Shown piece by piece: positions 24,562 to 30,469 of a stretch of DNA of 41,620 nt. Location: positions 1 to 41,620 of the IMG/VR virus record IMGVR_UViG_3300044858_004093. One strand, 5' to 3'. Position 1 is the first letter of the stretch; every line of letters begins with the position of its first letter. The translations under genes were made by a program, and so were the position numbers. Under the pieces are notes generated by a model. The model was not told the DNA's origin and did no database searches. It was given only the letters and a program-made list of their open reading frames with translations. Source of the stretch: a virus.

Positions 24562-24867
24562 GACACCAGCGTAGAGGACTGGGGGTCGCCGCCGCAAAGG
24601 GGTCCAGAACACGCCGAAAACACGGCGAATAGCCGTGTTTTCCAGATTCGCGAGTCAAGAAAGTCGGCGGCCAGCGAATGAGCCATACCGCCGCGAATAC
24701 GCGGGGCTGGGGACAGGCGGTCTGCCGTCTTTGGCTGGACGGGCGTACACCCCCCCTCCCCCCGGGGGGGCATGTTCTGCGGCGCGGCGCGGCGCGGGGC
24801 GATTCTCATCTGCTAAGTGTCCGACCACGACGATTGAATTCCCGCGGCGGCGCCGCCGATACTACAC
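24562..24867. other. Divergent control region between late and early operons
   Basis: No gene. It holds an 11-bp perfect inverted repeat (24616-24642), a tract of seven C, T, six C and seven G (24750-24770), a GCGGC-rich tract (24779-24799) and a 14-base palindrome CGGCGGCGCCGCCG (24845-24858), just before the early promoter at 24868. The mix of palindromes suggests operator, packaging or origin functions, but none is proven. Confidence 0.5.
24616..24642. promoter_or_regulatory. Palindrome upstream of the terminase gene
   Basis: GAAAACACGGC and GCCGTGTTTTC pair over 11 bp around the loop GAATA. On either strand a short T-run lies in the 3' arm. Its position 55 bases upstream of terS suggests an operator for a dimeric regulator or a bidirectional terminator. 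Confidence 0.5.
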
Positions 24868-24895
24868 TTGACACTTCCGCGGACCGTGCTATCCT
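24868..24895 (+). promoter_or_regulatory. Early promoter P1
   Basis: TTGACA (24868-24873), 16 bases, TATCCT (24890-24895) preceded by TGC (extended -10). The predicted start, about 24902, coincides with the palindrome that follows. P2 (28771) has the same spacing and a near-identical -10 context. Confidence 0.7.
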
Positions 24896-24903
24896 TTTGG
24901 CGT

Positions 24904-24923
24904 GCGGCCGGGCGCCCGGCCGC
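24904..24923 (+). other. 20-base perfect palindrome at the predicted 5' end of the P1 transcript
   Basis: GCGGCCGGGCGCCCGGCCGC is fully self-complementary. Placed at about +1 of P1 it would form a 5'-terminal hairpin in the mRNA, as also seen after P2. It is followed by a GAAACGGAGACTCAAGA leader and ATG. Confidence 0.6.
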
Positions 24924-24953
24924 GGCCGATACCTTGAAACGGAGACTCAAGAT

Positions 24954-25088
24954 ATGATCATGCACAGAATCGGAAGCGTAATTTCTGGCACGTTGAACCC
25001 GCGGGAACTGGCAAACGAGTTTTTTCTCGAAGCCGACGGCCGCGGCGGGGCCGGACAATTGAACCGAAAGAAACGGAGACTCAAGACA
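24954..25088 (+). pseudogene. Remnant of a small gene, in frame with the next gene
   Basis: From ATG 24954, behind a GGAGA ribosome site, the frame reads MIMHRIGSVISGTLNPRELA then NEFFLE and continues without stop through the translated leader (LNRKKRRLKT) into the gene at 25089. The first 25 residues resemble the start of phage small proteins with a GTLRxEDLIPAF-like segment. It looks like a gene whose body has been lost by deletion between leader copies. It could also be a true 132-residue long form of the next protein. Confidence 0.35.
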
Positions 25089-25098
25089 ATGGAAACCG
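25047..25098 (+). repeat. 52-bp leader repeat, copy 1
   Basis: Identical over 52 bases to 25391-25442. It covers the untranslated leader, the GGAGA ribosome site, the ATG and the first codons (ATGGAAACCG), so two consecutive genes share one start cassette. Confidence 0.85.
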
Positions 25099-25352
25099 GA
25101 ACTATCGCGGTGGAAACCGCCGCTATCATCACTACCCGCTATATCGGCCCGACGAACTACAAGCCGGGCCGGGTAAAGGCGACGACGGGTAGCGGCAAAA
25201 CCGCTACATACTCGTGGGATCACGCGGCCGGAATTTTTGAGAATCACGCCGGCGCCGCGAAAGCGCTTGCAGGGAAACTGGGAATCGTCGGCCGTCGGAT
25301 TGTGGGCGGGGGCGTTCACGGAAGCGGGTACGCTTTCGCCTTCCTTCCATAG
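25089..25352 (+). CDS. Conserved small phage protein (IGPTN family), unknown function
   Basis: An 87-residue protein. The stretch AIITTRYIGPTNYKPGRVKA, then TYSWDHAAGIFENHAGAAKA, LAGKLG and a closing GSGYAFAF is a widely spread small protein of phages, where it usually reads AIxTKYLGPTNxRGSRIKA. Role unknown. ATG 25089 is chosen because the repeated leader places the same ribosome site before it and before the next gene at 25433; the upstream ATG at 24954 would give a longer form. It is the first intact early gene after P1. Confidence 0.75.
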   Translation: METGTIAVETAAIITTRYIGPTNYKPGRVKATTGSGKTATYSWDHAAGIFENHAGAAKALAGKLGIVGRRIVGGGVHGSGYAFAFLP

Positions 25353-25371
25353 GCTACTGTGCACGACAACG

Positions 25372-25394
25372 CCCCGCGGCGCGTTGCCGCGGGG
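25372..25394 (+). other. Intercistronic hairpin before the 25433 gene
   Basis: CCCCGCGGC (25372-25380) and GCCGCGGGG (25386-25394) pair over 9 bp around a GCGTT loop. It follows a GGCTAC box at the previous stop and precedes the shared leader. Confidence 0.6.
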
Positions 25395-25442
25395 CCGGAC
25401 AATTGAACCGAAAGAAACGGAGACTCAAGACAATGGAAACCG
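25391..25442 (+). repeat. 52-bp leader repeat, copy 2
   Basis: Exact copy of 25047-25098. Its first bases also form the 3' arm of the hairpin at 25372-25394, so the hairpin is specific to this copy. Confidence 0.85.
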
Positions 25443-25936
25443 CAACCTATACCCCCGAATTCCTGAAGCGCTGGAAACTCCCGAGAGACTACGCCGGCGC
25501 AGACTGGCCGGAACACTACGTCTCTGCCGGTCGTCACCGGGATTCCGATTGTCTGACGGAATCGAATTTCTACGCTACCCTGCGCGCCGTCGGTGGAGAA
25601 TCGGAAACCGTCCAGATTGTGCGCGAGTCGCATTGGGCGGTCGGTTGGGTTGAATGGATTGCCATTCATGAAGACGATACGGCCGCATTGCGCGCGGCCG
25701 ATAGGTGTGCCGAACGTCTCAAGAGTTACCCGATTCTGGACGACGACGACTTTTCACGGCGAGAAGATGAGCAATGCGCCGAAGTGTGGGAGAACTGCTA
25801 TCGGCCCCGCGACCGGGCCGAGTATTTCCGACGACACAGTTATTCCGGCGGATTCCGCGAACTAATGGCAGCGGTCCGGGGCGATTGGAGTGAGGCCGCG
25901 GCAATCCTTCACAGTCCGTCCGACTTGCTTTCTTGA
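25433..25936 (+). CDS. Conserved early phage protein, unknown function
   Basis: A 167-residue acidic protein. The section ESHWAVGWVEWIAIHEDDTA, ALRAADRCAERLKSYPILDD and DDFSRREDEQCAEVWENCYR followed by RAEYFRRHS is a conserved block I recognise from hypothetical proteins of many phages. The N-terminal 60 residues hold Asp/Tyr-rich segments without known fold. It has no Cys cluster or membrane segment. ATG 25433 follows a GGAGA site nine bases upstream; the shared leader also encodes LNRKKRRLKT in frame before it, but that is probably not translated. Confidence 0.72.
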   Translation: METATYTPEFLKRWKLPRDYAGADWPEHYVSAGRHRDSDCLTESNFYATLRAVGGESETVQIVRESHWAVGWVEWIAIHEDDTAALRAADRCAERLKSYPILDDDDFSRREDEQCAEVWENCYRPRDRAEYFRRHSYSGGFRELMAAVRGDWSEAAAILHSPSDLLS

Positions 25937-25945
25937 CGCCTGACC

Positions 25946-25986
25946 CCCCCGCAATCGGCGCCGCCCGCGGGCGCCGACGACGGGGG
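25946..25986 (+). other. Compound stem-loop, class A element 1
   Basis: CCCCCG (25946-25951) pairs with CGGGGG (25981-25986); inside, CGGCGCC (25956-25962) pairs with GGCGCCG (25970-25976) around a 7-base loop. It begins ten bases after the stop. Its last three bases are shared with the next hairpin, so both cannot form fully at once. Confidence 0.6.
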
Positions 25987-26013
25987 CGCCGCGCGGCGCC
26001 CGATTGTGGAAAC
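25984..26013 (+). promoter_or_regulatory. Hairpin plus GTGGAAAC box before the 26028 gene
   Basis: GGGCGCC and GGCGCCC form a perfect 7-bp stem with a GCGC loop, followed by GATT and GTGGAAAC (26006-26013). GGGAGGG then serves as the ribosome site. It is one of more than twenty boxes in this module. Confidence 0.62.
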
Positions 26014-26027
26014 GGGAGGGAATGACG

Positions 26028-26384
26028 ATGGAAACGGAAACGGTACATTGTGAAGGATGCGGCGCGGCTTGCACAACCGGATACGGGCGAACGGCCGACG
26101 GGCGGCGGTTGTGTTTTTCATGCTGCGACGCGAGGGAACGGGCGGATTTTGCAGCGGCGGAAACATATTGCGCGTACGTTTCGGGCGACGGCCGGAATAT
26201 TTCAACGTGGCCGGGGGGCAAGCTGGCAACCGTAACCCACTCCCGCCGCCACCGTGGCGGTTTCGGTGGGGAGTATTTCACGGTTGATGCCACGTCGCCC
26301 GATGGTAGCCGATGGTACGGGCGCGGCGGCGGCCCGGGTATGTTCGTGCGGCTGAAACGGCGCAAGGCTACAGACCGCGCGTAA
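26028..26384 (+). CDS. Zinc-ribbon-like conserved phage protein
   Basis: A 118-residue protein. CEGCGAACTTGYGRTADGRR followed by LCFSCC gives a CxxC-x16-CxxC set for one zinc. Then come an ARERADF helix, NISTWPGGKL and a SPDGSRWYGRG segment. This order (GYxRxxDGxxxCxxCC, then ER, then NWPG, then RWxG) is that of a widespread phage family of unknown function. ATG 26028 is chosen over 26022 because GGGAGGG lies seven bases upstream and ACG-ATG is the usual start context here. A GGCTACAGAC motif lies at the end of the coding region. Confidence 0.72.
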   Translation: METETVHCEGCGAACTTGYGRTADGRRLCFSCCDARERADFAAAETYCAYVSGDGRNISTWPGGKLATVTHSRRHRGGFGGEYFTVDATSPDGSRWYGRGGGPGMFVRLKRRKATDRA

Positions 26385-26393
26385 ACGGCCCCG

Positions 26394-26439
26394 CGGCGCC
26401 CCCCGACGGTGGAAACCGGCGGGGGCAACCGCGGCGCCG
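26394..26439 (+). other. Compound stem-loop, class A element 2
   Basis: CCCCCG (26400-26405) pairs with CGGGGG (26420-26425). The tip is CGGT/ACCG with a GGAA loop, itself part of a GGTGGAAACC box. A lower stem GGCGCC/GGCGCC (26395-26400 and 26433-26438) can extend it. Confidence 0.6.
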
Positions 26440-26441
26440 TC

Positions 26442-26465
26442 AACGGGCGGCCCGTTCGTGGAAAC
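26442..26465 (+). promoter_or_regulatory. Hairpin plus GTGGAAAC box before the 26519 gene
   Basis: AACGGGC and GCCCGTT pair perfectly around a single G, followed by C and GTGGAAAC (26458-26465). A similar block (AACG...CGTTCGTGGAAACC) recurs at 26861-26887, showing duplication of the whole unit. Confidence 0.62.
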
Positions 26466-26518
26466 CGGCACGCGCCGGCACGGGGAGAATCTAAACACTG
26501 GAAACGGAGAGTATTCAT

Positions 26519-26803
26519 ATGCGCGGCTGGACCGTGAAACACTATCGCAACCTTGCCGGAGACGGCGCGACACGGGCGGAATATACCCGCGGGGATTTTG
26601 TCGTGACGGCGGCGGATGATTGTGACCCGGAGACGGGGCGGTATACGCGGCGGTGGATTTTGCTTTACCGCGGGTTTCAGCAAGGCGGGCGGGTCGATGC
26701 CAGCGGCGCCGGGGACGCAACATACCGCACGGCCGCGGAAGCCGCGGGGGAAGCCGATCGGATGGCGGCTGCGCTTGCCAAGAATATAGCGGCGGCCCGC
26801 TAA
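26519..26803 (+). CDS. Small early protein, unknown function
   Basis: A 94-residue protein (MRGWTVKHYRNLAGDGATRA, DFVVTAADDCDPETGRYTRR, WILLYRGFQQGGRVDASGAG, then a helical C-terminus EAAGEADRMAAALAKNIAAA). The N-terminal half is strand-rich and the end is one helix. No known family was recognised. A second diverged box, CTGGAAACGGAGAG, lies just before ATG and contains the GGAGAG ribosome site. The stop is followed two bases later by the large stem-loop at 26805. Confidence 0.65.
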   Translation: MRGWTVKHYRNLAGDGATRAEYTRGDFVVTAADDCDPETGRYTRRWILLYRGFQQGGRVDASGAGDATYRTAAEAAGEADRMAAALAKNIAAAR

Positions 26804-26804
26804 C

Positions 26805-26858
26805 CGCCCCGCCCGCAACCCCCGTCCGGCGAAACCGGCGGGGGCGACGGGCGGGGCG
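26805..26858 (+). other. Long stem-loop, class A element 3
   Basis: An 11-bp stem (CGCCCCGCCCG/CGGGCGGGGCG), an internal loop CAA/CGA, a 6-bp stem (CCCCCG/CGGGGG) and a tip CCGG-CGAAA-CCGG. It starts two bases after the stop codon. The element at 32385 has the same plan with different bases in the variable stems. Confidence 0.75.
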
Positions 26859-26901
26859 TCAACGTGGCGCCCCCGTTCGTGGAAACCGTGAGGGTTATAC
26901 A

Positions 26902-27273
26902 GTGCATTTCAATTGCAATTCGGAATATCGTGCCGTTGACATTTCATGCACCGGTGCCGAGTTCTTTCGGGCATGGAAACGGCGCCACGGCCGGCGCGTG
27001 AAAATGAAGCTATGCCCGCAAAGGCAGGGCGGATGGACACTGACGGCGGTTGTACCGCACCAACGGCTAGAGCACGGCCCCGCCGACGTTGAACTGTTCA
27101 TCTTGGTGGGCGACTACCGTACAGAATCATTCAACGACCAACCGACAGAGCACGCGGCGCGACGGGCCGCCCGTCGCGCCGCCGGTTACGATTCTGAAAT
27201 GGAACCGGAGACGGTTGCGGCTGCCGTGGCGCGTCTGGAAAAAGTCTGCCCGACAATGCGGGCGCCATGCTAA
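26902..27273 (+). CDS. Small early protein, unknown function
   Basis: A 123-residue protein starting at GTG 26902, chosen because GAGGG lies seven bases upstream and the frame otherwise runs back into the hairpin region. It reads MHFNCNSEYRAVDISCTGAE and FFRAWKRRHGRRVKMKLCPQ, then VELFILVGDYRTESF and a helical end PETVAAAVARLEKVCPTMRA. It has four scattered Cys but no zinc pattern. Nothing matches a known family by eye. The GTGGAAAC box at 26879 sits only 23 bases before the start, closer than usual. Confidence 0.6.
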   Translation: MHFNCNSEYRAVDISCTGAEFFRAWKRRHGRRVKMKLCPQRQGGWTLTAVVPHQRLEHGPADVELFILVGDYRTESFNDQPTEHAARRAARRAAGYDSEMEPETVAAAVARLEKVCPTMRAPC

Positions 27274-27468
27274 AACCCCGGCCGTGGAAACCGAAAGTAA
27301 CCCCGTCCTTAACAACCCCGAGGCCCGTTGCCCCGGCGCTCGCGGCTATCGGCAGGATATGGGATCGGTTGAAACGTGGGCGTAGGCTACAGACGGAGCA
27401 ACAAGGCCGGGCGGCACGTTGCCCCCGGCCGTGGAAACGAGTGGACCCCTAGAAAGAGGAAAACGACG
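27274..27468 (+). promoter_or_regulatory. Gap with two boxes and a hairpin
   Basis: No gene. It contains GTGGAAAC at 27284-27291, GGCTACAGAC at 27385-27394, a GGCCGGG...CCCGGCC inverted repeat (27405-27430) and GTGGAAAC at 27431-27438, followed by AGAGGAAAACGACG before ATG 27469. This is the complete standard order of the module. Confidence 0.6.
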
Positions 27469-27939
27469 ATGGACATTCTCAACACTCTTGGCATCACAAT
27501 CGACGCGACATTCATTCCCCGCGATACCCCGGCCGGCGAAACGCCGACGCTGCGGTGGCGGGTGTCCGTCCGGCGAAACGGGCGGGAGTTTCACGCGACG
27601 GACTATTCGGCCGGCTGCGCTCATGCCCCGGAATACAAGAAAGCGAAGGCGCTCACGGCGGCCGTGAAGGCCGAGTGCGAGACGGGCATCCTTTACGGGA
27701 ATCGTCTCGGCCGCCCCGTGCCGCCGCCGCCCGTGGCCGACGTTGTGCATAGCTTGCTCATGGATGCCAGCGGGACAGACGACCGTTTTGAGGATTGGGC
27801 GGCGAACTACGGGTATGCCCCAGACAGTCGCACGGCCGAGCGTATGTTCAACGCCTGCCGCGAGACGGCGGCGGCCCTGCGCCGGACGTTCACGGCCGAC
27901 GAATTGACGGCGGTGGAGACGGCTTTCGTAGACTACTGA
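27469..27939 (+). CDS. Conserved phage protein (ADVxxSLxxDA family), unknown function
   Basis: A 156-residue protein. The N-terminal half reads TLRWRVSVRRNGREFHATDY and SAGCAHAPEYKKAK. The C-terminal half reads VADVVHSLLMDASGTDDRFE, DWAANYGYAPDSRTAERMFN and ACRETAAALRR. This combination is familiar from many phage genomes, where the second half is written LADVLYSLxxDAxxLDxGTFEDWA. No biochemical role is known to me. It starts at ATG 27469 after AGAGGAAAACGACG. Confidence 0.75.
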   Translation: MDILNTLGITIDATFIPRDTPAGETPTLRWRVSVRRNGREFHATDYSAGCAHAPEYKKAKALTAAVKAECETGILYGNRLGRPVPPPPVADVVHSLLMDASGTDDRFEDWAANYGYAPDSRTAERMFNACRETAAALRRTFTADELTAVETAFVDY

Positions 27940-27950
27940 CCAAGACGATA

Positions 27951-27977
27951 CGGGGGCAGGCCAGTTGCCTGCCCCCG
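27951..27977 (+). other. Perfect 11-bp hairpin after the 27939 stop
   Basis: CGGGGGCAGGC and GCCTGCCCCCG pair fully around the loop CAGTT, 12 bases after the stop. There is no U-run; a variant box ATGGAAAC follows at 27981. Confidence 0.65.
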
Positions 27978-28001
27978 TGGATGGAAACGCGACGGCCACA
28001 A

Positions 28002-28028
28002 CCCCCGGCCGTGGAAACACGACGGGGG
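28002..28028 (+). other. Stem-loop with GAAA tetraloop, class A element 4
   Basis: CCCCCG (28002-28007) pairs with CGGGGG (28023-28028), and CGTG/CACG closes a GAAA loop. The GTGGAAAC box is therefore the tip of the hairpin. The flanking ACAA and CGACGG match elements 3 and 5. Confidence 0.68.
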
Positions 28029-28094
28029 CGACGGATGGGCCGGCAGCGTGCCGACCCGGAACGTGAGAACGATAGCAACAAAGGAACCTTGACG

Positions 28095-28373
28095 ATGCAA
28101 AAGACATTCTTAGCCAGAGTCGACTACGCGGCAAAGTGGATAACCAGCGGGCGCCCCACAACAAGAAGTTTCGATTCGTGTTTTGAGTGCTATGACGGGG
28201 ACGCCGTTGTGCTGGCTCTGTGCAGGCGGGCAGAGAAAAACGATCGTTTGCGGCAAGGACTGCCGCGGTACATAGCCGAAACGAGTATCCGCGACGTACC
28301 CGCTCGCTATGAAGGCAGGCGGCCGTCCGACGTCTCTCGCGAGCTGGTTGCTAAAGCCGACAGACGAGGCTAG
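28095..28373 (+). CDS. Small early protein, unknown function
   Basis: A 92-residue protein: MQKTFLARVDYAAKWITSGR, PTTRSFDSCFECYDGDAVVL, ALCRRAEKNDRLRQGLPRYI, then AETSIRDVPARYEGRRPSDV and a basic end. CFEC is a single Cys pair without partner. No family was recognised. A degenerate box, GTGAGAAC, sits 32 bases before ATG, and AAGGAACC just before it may be a weak ribosome site. The region after the stop is rich in repeats. Confidence 0.6.
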   Translation: MQKTFLARVDYAAKWITSGRPTTRSFDSCFECYDGDAVVLALCRRAEKNDRLRQGLPRYIAETSIRDVPARYEGRRPSDVSRELVAKADRRG

Positions 28374-28463
28374 CGAGGGGGGTGCCGGCAACGAGCCTGC
28401 CCCGAGCGTGGAAACCCGGAGGACTCGAGGATGCCCCCGAGCGTGGAAACCAAGGGTATCCAA

Positions 28464-28581
28464 GGTCGGCCACCTGGGCGACCGCTGCCGCCGTCCAGCC
28501 GCAGGCCACGACCTCATCGAGGTGGTCGGCCACCTGGGCGACCGCTGCCGCCGTCCAGCCGCAGGCCACGACCTCATCGAG
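28464..28581. repeat. Tandem duplication, two 58-bp copies, period 60
   Basis: Bases 28464-28521 are repeated exactly at 28524-28581 with a GT spacer. On the minus strand it reads as a 20-residue repeat around DEVVACGWTAAAVAQVADH, with no start or ribosome site. It probably arose by recent slippage or unequal recombination. Confidence 0.85.
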
Positions 28582-28609
28582 CGCCGGCCTGCCGGCTCGT
28601 CCCCCGACC

Positions 28610-28739
28610 GTGGCAACCCGCCCCCCGGATCGTAGAAACCCGAACCCCGACCATAGAAACCCCGACCGTGGAAACCCCGACCGTGGCAACCCGAATTCTC
28701 ACGATCCCAAGTGTCCACCGAACCCCGGATCGCAGAAAC
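28610..28739 (+). repeat. Array of GTGGAAAC box variants
   Basis: Boxes start at 28610 (GTGGCAAC), 28632 (GTAGAAAC), 28653 (ATAGAAAC), 28668 (GTGGAAAC), 28683 (GTGGCAAC) and 28732 (GCAGAAAC), each preceded by CCCCGAYC or CCCGGATC. Spacing is 22, 21, 15, 15 and 49 bases. Confidence 0.75.
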
Positions 28740-28770
28740 CCTCGCGAAAACCGATGGAAATATTTTAGGC

Positions 28771-28798
28771 TTGACCCGCCCCGTGACGATGCTATCTT
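28771..28798 (+). promoter_or_regulatory. Early promoter P2
   Basis: TTGACC (28771-28776), 16 bases, TATCTT (28793-28798) with TGC before it. An A/T-rich stretch (GGAAATATTTTAGG) lies upstream like an UP element. The predicted start is about 28805, at the foot of the hairpin 28806-28824 (GGCCGGGA/TCCCGGCC, loop CGA). Confidence 0.7.
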
Positions 28799-28805
28799 CA
28801 TGCGT

Positions 28806-28832
28806 GGCCGGGACGATCCCGGCCGTGGAAAC
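28806..28832 (+). promoter_or_regulatory. 5'-end hairpin plus GTGGAAAC box after P2
   Basis: A perfect 8-bp stem with a three-base loop, directly followed by GTGGAAAC (28825-28832) and then ACCCCGATAGAGGAAACGCG before ATG 28860. It is the cleanest example of the modular leader. Confidence 0.7.
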
Positions 28833-28859
28833 CGTGACCCCGATAGAGGAAACGCGACG

Positions 28860-29207
28860 ATGAAAATGATCCACTTCCCTGAACCGATGGGGCTGCGGCC
28901 GCGGCCGGCGAGCGATTACGATCTGCTCTGCCTGCGGTTCTACCGGGCGGGCGTGGCCCGCAATGCGGCCGTGGCAATGGTGCTGGCCCGTGAGCTGGCG
29001 CAGCGTTTCGGCGACGACGTCGCCGACGATGCCTACGGTCACGGGCAGATGCTCAATTCATGCGAGGTGCGTGATGCCCGGGTGCGGTGCAGCATCGAGT
29101 ACGCGACCGCCGGCCTGGATGCCGCCTCCGAGATCGACGGATTCGACAGCATGACCGCAGCCGAGCTGGCCGACGAGGTAACCTACCTCGCTGACCATCA
29201 AGGCTAG
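28860..29207 (+). CDS. Small early protein, unknown function
   Basis: A 115-residue acidic protein: MKMIHFPEPMGLRPRPASDY, DLLCLRFYRAGVARNAAVAM and VLARELAQRFGDDVADDAYG, then CSIEYATAGLDAASEI and AAELADEVTYLADHQG. It is mostly helical, with no Cys pattern or membrane span. It is the first gene behind P2. GAGGAAACGCGACG precedes the ATG, giving a strong ribosome site. It could be a small regulator, but no DNA-binding motif is evident. Confidence 0.65.
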   Translation: MKMIHFPEPMGLRPRPASDYDLLCLRFYRAGVARNAAVAMVLARELAQRFGDDVADDAYGHGQMLNSCEVRDARVRCSIEYATAGLDAASEIDGFDSMTAAELADEVTYLADHQG

Positions 29208-29225
29208 GCTCCAGACCGACACACT

Positions 29226-29250
29226 CGCGGCCGGCGTGTTGCCAGCCGCG
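29226..29250 (+). other. Intercistronic hairpin before the clamp gene
   Basis: CGCGGC-C-GGC and GCC-A-GCCGCG pair with one mismatch around GTGTT. It lies ten bases after the GGCTCCAGAC box (29207-29216). Here the GTGGAAAC box is missing and only CCCCGAACGAGGAAACG precedes ATG 29285. Confidence 0.55.
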
Positions 29251-29284
29251 GCGGATCGATGACCCCGAACGAGGAAACGCGACG

Positions 29285-30382
29285 ATGAACACGACCGAAA
29301 CCCTCCCGACGATCGCAGCTTTGAAGACCGCCCGCGGCCGGAAGACCGGCGCGGTGATCCAGCGCACCGCCACCCGGATGACCACCACCACCACCGATGG
29401 CGACGTCTGGGTGACGATCGCCAGCCCCGACGACGGCGGCGCCGAGGGCTATGAGGTCTTCCAGCCGGGGAACGTGGCCGACGCCCCGACGATGAGCGAC
29501 CGCCGGACGTTCGCGGCGGCGCTCAACTGGCGACAGGTCGAGCAGATCGTCGGCGCCGTCGTGCCGGCGACCGACACCGAGACGAGCCGCTATGCTCTCG
29601 GCGGGACGCTCATCGAATGCCGCGAGGGATCGATGCTCGCGGTCGTGGCGACCGATGGTCGCCGCCTCCACGCGGCGCACCTCCAGCCGTCCAGCATCGC
29701 GGGCGGGACGCCCGAGCATTGCGTCGTGCCGGCGGATGCCTGGAGGCGGCTGGCGGCCGTCACGCGGGCCGCGGTGAAGGCTGTGCGCGGCCTGGCCGGC
29801 AAGGCGCTCGCCGCCGCCCTCCTGCGGGGCGCGGTGACCGTCGAGACGGACGGGACGGTCGTCCGGCTCGTCTGGGGGCATGGCGACCTGTCGGTGATGA
29901 TCTCCACCCGGCTCATCCAAGGCCGGTTTCCGCGGTGGCGGGACGTCGTCGAGCCGGCGACCGCCGACGTCGGCGGGATCGTCGTGGACGTCGATACGAT
30001 GACGGCCGAGGTGGCCGAGTTCTCCCGCCGGCACCGGGCCGAGGTGGCGACCGCGAAGGCCGCCTGGACCGCCGCGGCGGCCGTGGCGAAGCAGCAGCGA
30101 AAGTATCACGCCCCGTTCAAGCATGATCGCGGGTTGTGGGTTGGCCCCGAGGGGATGGAGGGCCGCGGGGCGACGTTCGTGAATCAGGTGCGGTCGGCCC
30201 CGGCCCGCGTCTGCCTGGACCATGCCTTCCTGGCCGACGCGCTGGCGGCGGTTGAGCTGTTCAGCCCGTCCGGCACCGCGGTGGTGCAGGCCGCCGATGC
30301 CCTGTCGGCCGTGGCGATCGGGAAGGGCATCGAGGCCGGTGAGCGTGTGGTCGCCGTGATGATGCCTCTGGCGATCGACTGA
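29285..30382 (+). CDS. DnaN-like sliding clamp
   Basis: A 365-residue protein, about the length of bacterial beta clamps (366 in E. coli). The middle domain has SRYALGGTLIECREGSMLAV and VATDGRRLHAA (residues 101-131), the hallmark of DnaN domain 2, then STRLIQGRFPRWRDVV (207-222), equivalent to the grip GRFPdY motif. The protein ends VVAVMMPLAID, like the VMPMRL terminus of DnaN. The first 80 residues are diverged. A dimeric ring should tether a polymerase to DNA, yet no polymerase or clamp loader lies in this window, so it may serve a host enzyme or act in late transcription or repair. Confidence 0.78.
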   Translation: MNTTETLPTIAALKTARGRKTGAVIQRTATRMTTTTTDGDVWVTIASPDDGGAEGYEVFQPGNVADAPTMSDRRTFAAALNWRQVEQIVGAVVPATDTETSRYALGGTLIECREGSMLAVVATDGRRLHAAHLQPSSIAGGTPEHCVVPADAWRRLAAVTRAAVKAVRGLAGKALAAALLRGAVTVETDGTVVRLVWGHGDLSVMISTRLIQGRFPRWRDVVEPATADVGGIVVDVDTMTAEVAEFSRRHRAEVATAKAAWTAAAAVAKQQRKYHAPFKHDRGLWVGPEGMEGRGATFVNQVRSAPARVCLDHAFLADALAAVELFSPSGTAVVQAADALSAVAIGKGIEAGERVVAVMMPLAID

Positions 30383-30401
30383 GGCTACCAGACGAGACTA
30401 C

Positions 30402-30441
30402 GGGGGCCGGCGCGTGACCGGCCCCCCTGGAACGTGGAAAC
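30402..30441 (+). promoter_or_regulatory. Hairpin plus GTGGAAAC box before the 30470 gene
   Basis: GGGGGCCGG (30402-30410) and CCGGCCCCC (30418-30426) pair over 9 bp; CTGGAAC and then GTGGAAAC (30434-30441) follow. A GGCTACCAGAC box lies at 30383-30393. ATG is 36 bases from the start of the box. Confidence 0.65.
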
Positions 30442-30469
30442 GAGTGACCACCGAGCGAGGAAACGAGAG

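Larger units (their letters stand above)
28374..28859 (+). repeat. Repeat-rich gap: boxes, 60-bp tandem duplication and promoter P2
   Basis: No gene is supported in these 486 bases. From left: an imperfect hairpin, two GTGGAAAC boxes (28408, 28443), a 58-bp sequence repeated with period 60 (28464-28581), an array of six box variants (28610-28739), promoter P2 (28771), a hairpin at its start site, another GTGGAAAC and the ribosome site of the next gene. Confidence 0.7.

Noticed and set aside
24626-24658. Late promoter for the terminase operon (TTGACT with TATTCG)
   Set aside because: The spacing of 21 bases is too long for a standard sigma-70 promoter; no better -10 is present. Late transcription may need an activator.
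28600-28745. CRISPR array
   Set aside because: Box spacing is irregular (15 to 49 bases), the core is only about eight bases, there are no spacers of equal length and no cas genes.
28110-29042. Minus-strand open frame spanning repeats and two plus-strand genes
   Set aside because: It is open only because of GC-rich codon bias and the 60-bp repeat; there is no ribosome site, and it runs through the P2 region and the 28860 gene.
29204-30223. Minus-strand frame opposite the sliding clamp
   Set aside because: The clamp motifs on the plus strand are clear; the antisense product is His/Arg/Pro-rich and has no recognisable domain.
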